Shown: positions 34,991 through 44,109, numbered from the stretch's first letter. The stretch is 64,000 nt of DNA from Sulfuracidifex metallicus DSM 6482 = JCM 9184 (GCA_032834875.1 CP135238.1:750011-814010), one strand, 5' to 3'. Numbers and translations: made by a program. The notes: generated by a model from the letters alone, not told the origin.

Positions 34991-35165
34991 AGTGTACAAG
35001 GTTAAATGGATATAGACACAACCGAAGGTAAAAAGGGATGGGTTCAAGAATAAGATAAAGAAACATAAGGACTTGACTAAGACTACCCAGTCTTGTCAAT
35101 CGAAAGATCAGTATGTAAAAATTTAATTAATATAATGTTTTCACTCAATAGAACAAGTTTACAAT

Positions 35166-35696
35166 ATGAATGTAAAATATCTATTTCAAGGTAACATGAT
35201 TAGCTTAATAGCATCCTTAATAATACTGTTAGAGCTAATCCTACTTGAGGTAAACGGGATCAACTTCATTTTTAGCTTGCCTTCAGTTATAATCCTTTGG
35301 ATAATTTGGGCTATGGCCATCCCGTCAGTTCTAAGTTATCACATGGTTAAGTTGGAGAGACAGAAGATGCTTGACTTCTTTGGAACCTTAGCTGTGATAA
35401 TTGCAGGAATAGGCTTGGTCTTCCTCACTTTAGGTAAGTTCCTTGGCGTTGAACTGATTCTTCTAGGATATTTCTTTGAGCCAATTGCAGGTATACCCAT
35501 ATTTCTAACAGCAAAGAAAATTAAACTCACGTACTCTTCACTGTTCTTCTGGGGAGCGGTAATATTTACCGCTGGACTTCCTCTTTACCTATTCAGTTTG
35601 GGACCAGTAGCGATAGTGGGTGACGCCATCAAGATGATAGGCCTTATAGGCCTCCTCTTGACTCTGAACACTAGAACTGTAGTAAAGAGGATGTAA
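35166..35696 (+). CDS. Membrane protein, unknown
   Basis: A 176-residue protein with about six predicted membrane helices covering nearly its whole length, and few charged residues. There is no conserved motif I can name. The ATG at 35166 follows an AT-rich promoter-like stretch. Confidence 0.55.
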   Translation: MNVKYLFQGNMISLIASLIILLELILLEVNGINFIFSLPSVIILWIIWAMAIPSVLSYHMVKLERQKMLDFFGTLAVIIAGIGLVFLTLGKFLGVELILLGYFFEPIAGIPIFLTAKKIKLTYSSLFFWGAVIFTAGLPLYLFSLGPVAIVGDAIKMIGLIGLLLTLNTRTVVKRM

Positions 35697-35821
35697 ATTA
35701 TAGGCCGGAAGTTACAATACAAGATTGTATTTTATCCTTATTTTTTATTTAAAATAAAAAAGAAGATTATTTTAGAGCTATGGTAAGTAATAGAATTTAA
35801 TATCAATTGAAGGTTTTGCGT

Positions 35822-36835
35822 TTAAGATAACGTCTTAAGGCCGGACCCTGTTAGCACCAGAACAGCGTTATTCGAACCTTTGTTTTTCATATGCCCTGCA
35901 AGGGTTGTAGCAGAGCTGTATTCTACTAAGAGTCCTTTCCTCGCCAATATCTTCCACGCTTCCAAGATCTCTTGGTCACTTACCGTAACACATTCTCCGT
36001 CTTTGATGGCGTTAAGCATCTCAGGTAACAAGGTGGGGTTTGTGGATACTAATGCATCTGCGATGGAAGTTAGCTTTTCAGGAGGATTATAATTGACGTG
36101 ATTTATCTTTGCACACAATGGACTAACTTGTTCTGTCTGAACAGCAACTATCTTTGGAATCTCTTTAATTACGCCTTCATTGGCCATGTGCCTAAATCCC
36201 TCATACATTCCCAGGAGAAGCGTTCCTGCAGACACCGGAACGTAAACCTCCTCAGGCTTTCTCCATCCTAAATCCCTAACTATCTCATAGGCGAGGGATC
36301 TGATTCCGTCCCTAAAATGGGGTTGCAAGATATGTGAGGCGTGATATAACCCAGATTCTCGAGCAGCCCTTGACACGTCATCTCTATTTCCCTCTACCTT
36401 GACTATAGAAGCACCATAGGCTTGTATTTGTCTTACCTTGTTTCCCCTAGCTGTAGAAGGTACGAATATCGACACCTTCATGCCTGCAGCGGCTCCATAG
36501 GCTGCTACTGAGGCACCAGCATTACCAGATGAATCTTCTGCAATCTCCTTTATTCCAGATTGTTTTAGGTATGATATCATGGTCGTAGATCCTCTATCCT
36601 TGTAAGATCCAGTTGGGTTCATGAAGTCAAGTTTGTAAAATAAGTCTCCCTTTATCATTGGAGAGTTCCACTCACCTAAGCTTACCCAGTCCTTGATATA
36701 AGGAAAGTTTAGCCTTATTTCCTTTGAGAAGGGCAAGTCTATATCTAATTTAAAAGGTCCTCCACACCTATTACATGTTACCTCCATTCCCTCCCTTTCT
36801 TTTCCGCATCTTGTGCATATCACCCTCATGTGCAT
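35822..36835 (-). CDS. thrC: Threonine synthase-like PLP enzyme
   Basis: A 337-residue fold-type II PLP enzyme. An N-terminal zinc ribbon (CTRCGKE...CNRCGG, residues 8-25) precedes the catalytic domain. The PLP lysine is in GSYKDRG near residue 79, the phosphate loop/Asn region is [19 protein letters not shown], and the C-terminus has GSGLK. Threonine synthase converts O-phosphohomoserine to threonine. Related enzymes (threonine dehydratase, cysteate synthase) share the fold, so the exact reaction is probable but not certain. An ATG two codons in (36829) is an alternative start. Confidence 0.8.
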   Translation of the reverse strand: MHMRVICTRCGKEREGMEVTCNRCGGPFKLDIDLPFSKEIRLNFPYIKDWVSLGEWNSPMIKGDLFYKLDFMNPTGSYKDRGSTTMISYLKQSGIKEIAEDSSGNAGASVAAYGAAAGMKVSIFVPSTARGNKVRQIQAYGASIVKVEGNRDDVSRAARESGLYHASHILQPHFRDGIRSLAYEIVRDLGWRKPEEVYVPVSAGTLLLGMYEGFRHMANEGVIKEIPKIVAVQTEQVSPLCAKINHVNYNPPEKLTSIADALVSTNPTLLPEMLNAIKDGECVTVSDQEILEAWKILARKGLLVEYSSATTLAGHMKNKGSNNAVLVLTGSGLKTLS

Positions 36836-37184
36836 AATATAAAAAATACCGAGGTACTTCTAAATCTTTCCGTACATTGAAACTGTAAACAGAGAAATAT
36901 AACGTGTTTAAACGCTATATCACCTTGGAAATAATAGGATTCCATCTTTTTTGCGCCTTTAGATCGTACATATATCGCAATGATTATGGCTCAGCTAGTA
37001 ATTGAAGTTGGTATATGCATGAAACCTTCATTACATATTTTTTATACATATTATATAATTTATCATAATCAATAACACCACTACTACCTCATATAATGAA
37101 TCATTTCTCAGAGTTATGATTCCCACGTAGAAAGGTAGGATTAACCAAAAACGTTCATACCCACTAGAGGGATAATCTAAACTT
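36836..37184. other. Intergenic, no gene seen
   Basis: About 350 AT-rich bases between two minus-strand genes. It should hold the threonine-synthase promoter and the Sir2 terminator. Nothing else is recognised. Confidence 0.45.
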
Positions 37185-37931
37185 TCACGACTTAGCCTTA
37201 GTTCTTTCCTTTATTTCTTTTACGAGTTCTGGTAAAACAATCTCAACGGGATCTCTGATCACTTCGTCTGCCATGTAGTCGAAAGGAGTTTCCTGCATGT
37301 TAACTATTATCAATTTACCACCACTGTCCTTTACCGTCTTAGGGACTAAGTTAGCAGGGTAAACCGTGAGAGACGATCCTATAGAAAGTACCATGTCAGC
37401 TTCTGAAGCTATATTAAGTGCCTCCTCAATTTTCTTCACGGACTCTCCGAACAGGACTACGTCAGGTCTTATTAATCCTCCACAGCTACAAATGGGAGGA
37501 TTTTCACCGCTATCTATTCTCTTAAGTATGTCCATGGAGTCGTAACTTTCGAAACATACGGAACAATAGGACTTTCTCATGGTTCCGTGTAATTCTATTA
37601 CATTCTTTGATCCTCCCTTCTGATGCAAACCGTCTATGTTCTGCGTTATTATCCACTGAACTAATCCCATCCTCTCCAGCTCTCCTAAAGCCTTATGAGC
37701 GGTATTTGGCTCCGCCTCGAAGAGTCCCCTCATTCTGGTGGAATAGAATTCCCAGAACGACTTTGGATCTCTTTGAAGGAATTCCACGGAAGCGATTTCT
37801 GGTGAGTACTTCTTCCACAAACCATTTGGTCCTCTAAAGTCTGAAATTCCTGAAGCGGTGCTAATACCTGCCCCCGTAAATACAATAACGTAAGTTGAGG
37901 AAAGTAAATATTCAGCCAACTTCTCGTACAT
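37185..37931 (-). CDS. sir2: NAD-dependent protein deacetylase (sirtuin)
   Basis: A 248-residue sirtuin. The NAD-binding motif GAGISTASGISDFRGPNGLW is at about residues 20-39, TQNIDGLHQKGG and ELHGT (catalytic His) near residues 97-118, and the zinc site is C-x2-C...C-x-C (CSVC and CSC). In Sulfolobus this family deacetylates the chromatin protein Alba. The start at 37931 gives a normal N-terminus. Monocistronic. Confidence 0.93.
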   Translation of the reverse strand: MYEKLAEYLLSSTYVIVFTGAGISTASGISDFRGPNGLWKKYSPEIASVEFLQRDPKSFWEFYSTRMRGLFEAEPNTAHKALGELERMGLVQWIITQNIDGLHQKGGSKNVIELHGTMRKSYCSVCFESYDSMDILKRIDSGENPPICSCGGLIRPDVVLFGESVKKIEEALNIASEADMVLSIGSSLTVYPANLVPKTVKDSGGKLIIVNMQETPFDYMADEVIRDPVEIVLPELVKEIKERTKAKS

Positions 37932-38076
37932 TGTGCATAAATATACGAAAAGGAAAGTTTTGATTTTTTCGTTCAGTTTGACACTTACATCTCCGTCTAA
38001 AGGCAGTTAAGTTCTTTAGGAATCAAAGTAAGTCTCTAAGCGAGTGAAGGAAAACTATTACTTATTATCCATGGAT

Positions 38077-38469
38077 TTAGACTTCGAAAGTTTCCCTTTC
38101 CTCAACGTCCAATCCTTTCATGATCCTCTCGAACATTTGGTCCAATTCCCTTCCTAGATCCTCAGCCCCCCACTTGGACAGAATTTCGCTGGGCTTCTGA
38201 TACTCAACGAAGGTCATACCTTCCCTCTCAAACACGTAAATCCTAAGGGGAGGAACTATTCCTGCCCTTATATCCTTATTAAACAACTTGTTTGCAAGGT
38301 CCGGTCTGAAGACCTCGAAGATATAATTTCCCTCAATTTTTAGGTTTGCCTTAGCCAAGTTCTCCTGGGCATTTATCCTAGATACTATTTTAAGGTTATT
38401 CTCTTGTATTAATTTTGATAATAATTCTAATGTATTGTTGAAATTTGATCTCACTCTGAGGAGTTCCAT
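38077..38469 (-). CDS. DUF302 family protein
   Basis: A 130-residue cytosolic protein of the DUF302 type: beta-alpha-beta folding with the conserved core IRAGIVPPLRIYVFEREGMTFVEYQKPSEIL. The family function is unknown; it is common in sulfur-oxidising and acidophilic microbes. It is divergent from the ATP-grasp operon. The 250-base gap between them holds the palindromes described separately. Confidence 0.75.
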   Translation of the reverse strand: MELLRVRSNFNNTLELLSKLIQENNLKIVSRINAQENLAKANLKIEGNYIFEVFRPDLANKLFNKDIRAGIVPPLRIYVFEREGMTFVEYQKPSEILSKWGAEDLGRELDQMFERIMKGLDVEERETFEV

Positions 38470-38607
38470 TTGATAACATTAAAGCCTTTTTTAAAAAAAT
38501 TTTTCCCCAATTTATTTAACAATTAAGTTTTGAGCTTCATATGCGAAATTCACTTGGTGAAGAACAACGATTTTACATTTGATTTTTGAAAGTATGGAGG
38601 GAAAAAC

Positions 38608-38673
38608 ATGAAAACTTTTCATGAGATAGAAATAGAAGTGTCTCCTGATTTCATTAACATGAAAACTTTTCAT
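38608..38673. promoter_or_regulatory. Two copies of a 15-bp palindrome upstream of the ATP-grasp operon
   Basis: ATGAAAACTTTTCAT occurs exactly at 38608-38622 and again at 38659-38673. The first copy extends to a 17-base palindrome (CATGAAAACTTTTCATG). The spacing, 51 bases, is about five helical turns, as expected for two dimers bound to the same DNA face. They lie 50-115 bases before the ATG at 38723 and look like operator sites for a repressor or activator of the operon, the divergent DUF302 gene, or both. Confidence 0.7.
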
Positions 38674-38722
38674 CATTCATAGGGAAAAGCTTAACTATTC
38701 TTTAATTGTTAGAATAATATCG

Positions 38723-40009
38723 ATGCTTGACATAAAGTTATCAGGAATTGACGGTTTCTTTGAATATAATGATGAAAGGTATAAACAAATAATTGAAAAG
38801 TTTAACGAGATAGATCCAACTGAGGTATCCAGTCTAGTAAACAGATTAGCGGCCCTTTCTGGCTTCACTTTCTACACGGGCTCTTTCTACAGACCAGTCA
38901 AGATTGATCCGATACCCAGGATACTAACTAGGGCCGAATTCCAGGAGATGGGGCTTGAACTCAGAAAAAGAATGATTGCTATAAATCGACTGTTATACGA
39001 CGTTTACCATGATAAGCCTTCCAGACTAAGTGAGGAATTAGTAGTTAAGTCTCCCTATTTTAGACCTGAGATGTTTGGTTTCGATCCTCCTCATGGTATT
39101 TATGTCTATATCATGGGCGAGGACATAGTGAAAGTGAACGGAAATCCCATTATATTGGAAGACAACGTGAGAGTTCCATCTGGAATGAGTTATGCCAAGA
39201 AGTCCCAGGAAATAGTTGAGTCCATTTTAAAGCTTGGTATGAGATCCAATGACGGTCTTAATACCATGACAAAGACCCTTGTTAATGCGTCGGAGACAAG
39301 GGATCCAGTAATAGGAATACTTACAGAGGGAACTTATAATTCGGCTTATTTTGAGCACAAGTTCTACTCAGACAGAATGAACTTGCTATTGATTGAACCT
39401 TCGGATCTACGGTATAGTCAAGGAGAAGTATTGGCAAAGACTGTGGAAGGTGACGTAAAGATAGATGTAATATACAGAAGGATAGAAGATCTTGACGTTC
39501 TAACTCCGGGTTTAATGAAGGCTTATCTTAGGGGCGATGTGAGCTTAGTTAACGCACCAGGCACAGGAATAGCGGATGACAAGATGACATTTTGCTTCAT
39601 GCCTCAAATAATGGAAGATTACGGAATCAGAGGTAGCTTGAGGCAACCTTTTTCATTGCCCGCTGAGGAGGTAAAGGAGGAAACTCTGGAGAAGCTCGTG
39701 CTAAAGAGAAGAGAAGGTTATGGTGGAACCGGAACTTTCATAATGTCTGAACTGGATCGGGACAAACGGGCAGTAATCTTAAAGGAAGTGAGGAAGAACC
39801 CCTCAGAGTTCATAGCACAAGAGTTTATAGATTTCGATACTGTTCTCTCGGTCATAGATGACAAACTTTACGAAACTTACGCGGATCTGCGTTTCTTCCA
39901 ATTTACCGAGGGTACATCAGACTTGGTCTTATCTAGGGTGGCTCCTGTGGGAAGTAAAATCACCAACAACAGTTCTGGAGGTTTGGTGAAGCCTGTATGG
40001 GTCAAGTAA
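38723..40009 (+). CDS. Circularly permuted ATP-grasp protein (DUF404/407 type)
   Basis: A 428-residue protein of the circularly permuted ATP-grasp family. Visible motifs include LTEGTYNSAYFEHKFYSD near residue 197, LVNAPGTGIADDKMTF near 274, the glycine-rich nucleotide loop RREGYGGTG near 330 and AQEFIDF near 370. Such enzymes form peptide-like amide bonds. In bacteria they are encoded with a transglutaminase-like and an alpha-E protein, as here, in a system proposed (Iyer and colleagues, amidoligase survey) to make or crosslink a peptide. The next gene overlaps by 13 bases. Confidence 0.85.
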   Translation: MLDIKLSGIDGFFEYNDERYKQIIEKFNEIDPTEVSSLVNRLAALSGFTFYTGSFYRPVKIDPIPRILTRAEFQEMGLELRKRMIAINRLLYDVYHDKPSRLSEELVVKSPYFRPEMFGFDPPHGIYVYIMGEDIVKVNGNPIILEDNVRVPSGMSYAKKSQEIVESILKLGMRSNDGLNTMTKTLVNASETRDPVIGILTEGTYNSAYFEHKFYSDRMNLLLIEPSDLRYSQGEVLAKTVEGDVKIDVIYRRIEDLDVLTPGLMKAYLRGDVSLVNAPGTGIADDKMTFCFMPQIMEDYGIRGSLRQPFSLPAEEVKEETLEKLVLKRREGYGGTGTFIMSELDRDKRAVILKEVRKNPSEFIAQEFIDFDTVLSVIDDKLYETYADLRFFQFTEGTSDLVLSRVAPVGSKITNNSSGGLVKPVWVK

Positions 40010-40818
40010 CCTCTGAGAATGTTGAATCCTTCCTATACCGTGTGAGCTACGAAGCTATTTATGAGTACGATGACGTCGTAGTTCTAAACGATAACATATT
40101 GAAGATAGTTCCTTATCCGTCGGATAACCAAAGGTTAATTAGTGAAGATGTGAGGAGCGAACCTAATGGTTATAAAGTAAGATTTATCGATTCATTCGGT
40201 AACGTCAATTACCGGATAAAAGTTACCGAGCCTCACAAGCTTTTAAGGTTAAGCAGTGAGAGCGTTGTAGAAGTCAAGAGGAATCAGATGATAGACTGTA
40301 AGCTTCCCTGCGACCTTATAGATCCAAAGTTTACTTCCTCTAGCGACCTTATAGATGTGGATTTCTTTTTAGACATAGGCAAGGAACTTCTAAGCTCGTC
40401 TAAGACGTTAGATGAACTAATACGGAATACCATATCATTTGTGAGGGGAAAAATGACATATCAAGAAGGCTCTACGTTCATTGATACGGAAGCCTCGAGG
40501 AGTTTCCTCTTAGGTAAGGGAGTGTGTCAGGACTTTGCTCACGTTACTATAGGTATCCTTAGATCAATGAAGATCCCCGCTAGATATGTTATGGGACTGA
40601 TGAACGATAATCCTAAGGTAACCCACGCATGGGTTGAAGTTAAGACCCCTGGAGGATGGATACCGATTGATCCCACAAGCTATAGGTTATATTCTATAGA
40701 CTATGTTAAGTTTGCCATAGGTAGAGATTCCAATGATACTCCGCCAGTGAAGGGTTCCTTTATCAGTTCTGGAAAGGGCAGACTTTTAACGGTTCAGGTG
40801 AGTGTTATTGCTGAGTAA
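39997..40818 (+). CDS. Transglutaminase-like protease/transferase
   Basis: A 273-residue protein with an N-terminal beta domain (residues 1-110, typical of bacterial transglutaminase-associated proteins) and a catalytic papain-like domain: Cys in GKGVCQDFAHV near residue 178, His in THAWVEV near 211, Asp in PIDPT near 225. All three catalytic residues are present. It may cleave or crosslink the product of the ATP-grasp partner. It overlaps both neighbours (13 and 17 bases), so translation is coupled. Confidence 0.87.
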   Translation: MGQVTSENVESFLYRVSYEAIYEYDDVVVLNDNILKIVPYPSDNQRLISEDVRSEPNGYKVRFIDSFGNVNYRIKVTEPHKLLRLSSESVVEVKRNQMIDCKLPCDLIDPKFTSSSDLIDVDFFLDIGKELLSSSKTLDELIRNTISFVRGKMTYQEGSTFIDTEASRSFLLGKGVCQDFAHVTIGILRSMKIPARYVMGLMNDNPKVTHAWVEVKTPGGWIPIDPTSYRLYSIDYVKFAIGRDSNDTPPVKGSFISSGKGRLLTVQVSVIAE

Positions 40819-41218
40819 GTCCACTGGTTATAAGATTTATTGGGCCGGAAGATATTTGGAAAGAATAGAGAATGTATCTAGGATGGGTCTCTTCCTATCT
40901 TTGAAAGGAGAAGAGGACTCTCTCAAGGCCATATTAGCTACTAACGACGTTAAGGATTACCTTAAAACAGAGTTCCTTCTAGTGAGAGAAGATATAAGAA
41001 GTTTCGTCGATGATAATGTGATTGCCTCATTGGCTTATATGGAGAGGGCTATCTATTCAATCGATGATGGAGAGAAGTATTTTAGAGATCTTCTTCAGGC
41101 TACCCTAGCAGTGGAGAATGCTATTGAGAACTTTATGGCATATCCATCTAACACTATATTCCCCAAAAAGCAGGAAGAGGTAAGGGAGGAAGACTTAGGA
41201 AAACAATCTAGGGATTAA
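40802..41218 (+). CDS. Alpha-E (DUF403) domain protein, short form
   Basis: A 138-residue helical protein whose N-terminus (STGYKIYWAGRYLERIENVSRMG) is the classic alpha-E signature (bacterial forms read YWxxRYxERAEN). Bacterial members are about 300 residues, so this is less than half length and ends without an obvious break. Its stop is followed by ordinary intergenic sequence and then the IS605-type element at 41271, so it is either a compact archaeal form or a 3' truncation caused by that insertion. TTG start inside the preceding gene. Confidence 0.75.
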   Translation: MLLLSKSTGYKIYWAGRYLERIENVSRMGLFLSLKGEEDSLKAILATNDVKDYLKTEFLLVREDIRSFVDDNVIASLAYMERAIYSIDDGEKYFRDLLQATLAVENAIENFMAYPSNTIFPKKQEEVREEDLGKQSRD

Positions 41219-41270
41219 TTTAATAGCATGAAAAAGATTACAAGAACATGTTTACAGAGAAGGGGGTTAA

Positions 41271-41606
41271 GGGGGCGGAAAGCCTCGCCTTTTAAGGCGG
41301 GGATGGATAGCCCCCTTATATTTAAATATTTCTTTTTTCAAAAATCTTTTAGTGACGCTAACGATGCTCCTCCCCAGCTCGATTGAGGGCTTAATGGGAC
41401 TGTGGGAGGAGCAACCATCATCTTCCTTTTCCTTCAAGGGACTAGAGCTCAGCAATGAAAGTCCCCTACCCACTCTGTCCAAATGGGAGTGGTTCTCTGA
41501 GCCACTCGACTGCCTACCAAATGAGAGATGTAATCCCGAATCGATGGTGGGAACTATGAACCCTCTGGAGGGGAACCCTCGCCCTTCCAGGGCGGGGAGG
41601 AAGTCA
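41271..41606 (+). mobile_element. TnpB-less IS200/IS605-type element (left hairpin plus omega-RNA-like right end)
   Basis: The left hairpin spans 41271-41315: outer stem GGGGGC/GCCCCC enclosing CCTCGCCTT/AAGGCGGGG. The right end, roughly 41380-41606, ends in a GC-rich hairpin (CCCTCGCCC at 41576-41584 with GGGCGGGG at 41590-41597) followed by AGGAAGTCAGA. It resembles the 3' region downstream of archaeal tnpB genes that forms the guide (omega/re) RNA. The tnpB gene is gone: only about 60 bases separate the hairpin from the right-end block, and no zinc-ribbon or RuvC motif is readable. It is therefore probably a non-autonomous, MITE-like derivative. Similarity is from memory of such ends, not from a search. 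Confidence 0.6.
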
Positions 41607-41767
41607 GATAAACTGGATATCTCATAAATATTTTCCTTAAATTATTGAGGAAACTTTACCTTTTTTAGCTCTCTGTTCCACGCAAAGTAAAGAGTTCTAA
41701 TGTTAATCTGTAATATCCACTATTTTAATCCAAAAGGTCTTTATAGTGTAAAAAACGTTAATAGTTT

Positions 41768-43408
41768 GTGAGAAAACTAATCCTATTATCAACACTCTTT
41801 TTAATTGCGCTAATGATGTTTCCTCTAATTCCAACACAGTCGGAGTCAACTCAGACGCTTACGCCAATTAGACATGTGGTTATCATCATATTGGAGAACC
41901 ACTCATTCGACAGTTTGTTTGGCACTTACCCGTTTGGAAACCCTCCACTAAAGAACAACGTTACTTGCTCCTTGATGAGACCGATAGGACTTAACCTTAG
42001 CGTCAAATTACCTAACGGAAACGGGGGATTCGTGACACCCTTCCAAGGCTCAGTTATCCTCCAGGATCCAACCGAGGGATTTACCCCCTACCATGAGGAT
42101 TGGAACTACGGTTTAATGAACGGTTTTGTGGAGGGCTCGGGTCAGCAATCCATGGCATACGTAACTTATAAGCAAATTCCGCTTTTGTGGGACTACGCCG
42201 AAGAATACGTTTTAGCCGACGACTATTTCTCACCTGTTTTGGAGACAACTCAACCTAATAGGCTAGCTTATTTAACGGGTTTCTCAACTAACGTCACTGG
42301 AGATGGCTTCGTTAGTGGTGTTATTCCATTCTGTGATACAATTATGTACCAACTATCAGAATATGACGTTAGTTGGGCATATTTTGACTACGGTTACACT
42401 GGAGGCGTTTTATCTCCATTTCCACTTTCTGCGTTTAATGGTAACGTTGATTACTCATCCTATTATTTTAACACTAGTGTGTTTCTTCAGGATCTACATG
42501 ACGGTAAACTTCCCTCAGTTTCTTGGTTGATGTTTACGGGTGGAGACGGATATGATACTCATTCGGCGTTGGATTTCCATCCACCTTTTAATCTAACCGT
42601 GGGACAAGAAAACTTAGTGAAGTACATTGATGCAATAATGCAAAGTCCTTACTGGAATTCCACAGCTATATTTATAACGTTCGATGAGGGAGGAGGTTTC
42701 TATGACCAAGTTCCTCCACCCATAATTTATACTTACGGAGAGGGCAACGACAAGTTCCTGCAGGGCTTAGGCATAAGCAATTATTCCGTCCTTGGAGAGA
42801 GGACTCCTCTGTTAATAATCTCACCTTACTCTAGGGAGGGATGGATAGACAACTACACTTTATCTGGATATACCTTGCTTGGCTTCATCGATTACAATTG
42901 GCATCTTCCATACTTGGATCAAATAGTAGCTCATTCAGACGTGCAAGGGTTATTGAAGGCTTTCGATTTCTCTAAACTTAGGCAACCAATCTTACTATAT
43001 CCTTCAAATTGGAGTTATCCAATTCCTCTCCAATACCCAGTGCATTACGGCTACGTTGCTACAATTCACAATAATTACACAAGTTATCAAATACTTTATC
43101 AAAAAGGTTATATAAACTCCTCTGTGCTTTCATATGTGATGAAATTTTCATCAGCTACAGATTCATCGGAACAAAATCTGACAAATGTTTATAACAACGT
43201 TTCCAACTCTACAGAGACCAATTCCTCTTTGATTAGTAAGAATAATGTGAGTAAAACTAATATAACTACGATGATATCCTCCCTGTATAAAGAGACCGAG
43301 GACGATGATAATAATGGTATATCACCGATTATCCTGCTCTACGTTGCACCAATCTTGATTGTGATATCATTGATAGGTCTATACTTTACATTACGTAAAA
43401 GAAAATAA
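41768..43408 (+). CDS. Secreted, membrane-anchored phosphoesterase (phospholipase C / acid phosphatase family)
   Basis: A 546-residue extracytoplasmic enzyme of the PLC-type phosphoesterase family (alkaline-phosphatase-like fold). Signal peptide 1-25; metal/nucleophile region IIILENHSFDSLFGTYP near residue 40, DYFSPVLETTQPNRLAYLTG near 155, and FITFDEGGGFYDQVPPP near 300. A Ser/Asn/Thr stalk (residues 460-515) leads to a C-terminal membrane helix and a KRK tail, so it is displayed on the cell surface, where such enzymes release phosphate at acid pH. GTG start at 41768. Monocistronic. Confidence 0.85.
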   Translation: MRKLILLSTLFLIALMMFPLIPTQSESTQTLTPIRHVVIIILENHSFDSLFGTYPFGNPPLKNNVTCSLMRPIGLNLSVKLPNGNGGFVTPFQGSVILQDPTEGFTPYHEDWNYGLMNGFVEGSGQQSMAYVTYKQIPLLWDYAEEYVLADDYFSPVLETTQPNRLAYLTGFSTNVTGDGFVSGVIPFCDTIMYQLSEYDVSWAYFDYGYTGGVLSPFPLSAFNGNVDYSSYYFNTSVFLQDLHDGKLPSVSWLMFTGGDGYDTHSALDFHPPFNLTVGQENLVKYIDAIMQSPYWNSTAIFITFDEGGGFYDQVPPPIIYTYGEGNDKFLQGLGISNYSVLGERTPLLIISPYSREGWIDNYTLSGYTLLGFIDYNWHLPYLDQIVAHSDVQGLLKAFDFSKLRQPILLYPSNWSYPIPLQYPVHYGYVATIHNNYTSYQILYQKGYINSSVLSYVMKFSSATDSSEQNLTNVYNNVSNSTETNSSLISKNNVSKTNITTMISSLYKETEDDDNNGISPIILLYVAPILIVISLIGLYFTLRKRK

Positions 43409-43649
43409 TAACATATAATATATTTAAAACGTAAATGCACATATATATGTACTAACTCAATAATATATAAAATAAATAGTTATAAATAATAATAATAAAA
43501 AAAACTGGCCAACTTCTTTACACTATAAAGTGCTTTTCAAAGTTCTGCAAAAAGCGTTTCATCCTAAAGAGTTCTTTGATGTTATAATCTCTTGAAAGTA
43601 AAGTAATAGTTAGATATTTTTCAGTATTTTATGTAAATTTTGACGTTTT

Positions 43650-43982
43650 TTGTTCTTCAGAGAGTTCTTTCATAGCCAATAGGAAAAACTGGAGGTTATT
43701 TGGTAACTACACCGTTGATCCAAATGATGATGAGGTAGTTCAGATCAATACCCAGGACAATTGATTAGAATAGGAAAGAATATAGATGTGGAAGAAATTA
43801 TAGGATATGTTAGAAGGATTTATCCAGGTGTAACTGTAGAGGAAGTAATCTCTACTATTCTAGAGCGGGTAGTTGAAGATACAAGTGAATTTAAGGACGA
43901 CAAATTCGGGGCGTACGCTCTTAAGCTCTATCTTATATTAGGGTATCTGATTCATTACGGAGTATTAATTCTAGTTAAATGA
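43650..43982 (+). pseudogene. Frameshifted paralogue of the 11.1-kb hypothetical gene
   Basis: The frame through 43670-43762 gives FIANRKNWRLFGNYTVD, matching LIINRKVWRLLPNY of the gene at 11108-11560, and stops at the TGA near 43760. The homology continues in another frame from 43761 (VRRIYPGVTVEEVISTILERV... with the same EFKDD and hydrophobic C-terminus). One indel near 43755 therefore separates the two halves, and the 5' third found in the intact paralogue is not recognisable. The 73-codon downstream frame could be translated from a TTG, but decay is the simpler reading. Confidence 0.65.
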
Positions 43983-44012
43983 GACTTTTTAATCTTAACA
44001 AGGGGTTCAAAC

Positions 44013-44056
44013 GGGGCGGAAGACCACATCCGTGAGGGTGGAGATGGATAGTCTCC
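44013..44056 (+). repeat. Second copy of the left-end hairpin motif
   Basis: It shares GGGGCGGAA (44013-44021) and GATGGATAG (44043-44051) with the left hairpin of the element at 41271, with exactly 21 bases between the two blocks in both copies. The intervening bases differ but still fold (CCAC with GTGG), flanked by GGAAGAC pairing with GTCTCC. It sits just before the TATA box of the 44110 gene. No matching right end is seen downstream. Confidence 0.6.
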
Positions 44057-44068
44057 TTTTTAGAAAAG

Positions 44069-44076
44069 TTTAAAAG
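44069..44076 (+). promoter_or_regulatory. TATA box of the Cys-rich peptide cassette
   Basis: TTTAAAAG, about 34-41 bases before the ATG at 44110. The expected start near 44100 gives a leader of about 10 bases. It lies immediately after the hairpin copy. Confidence 0.5.
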
Positions 44077-44109
44077 TGGAAAAAGTCAGTATTTCACTAG
44101 TGGTTCATT

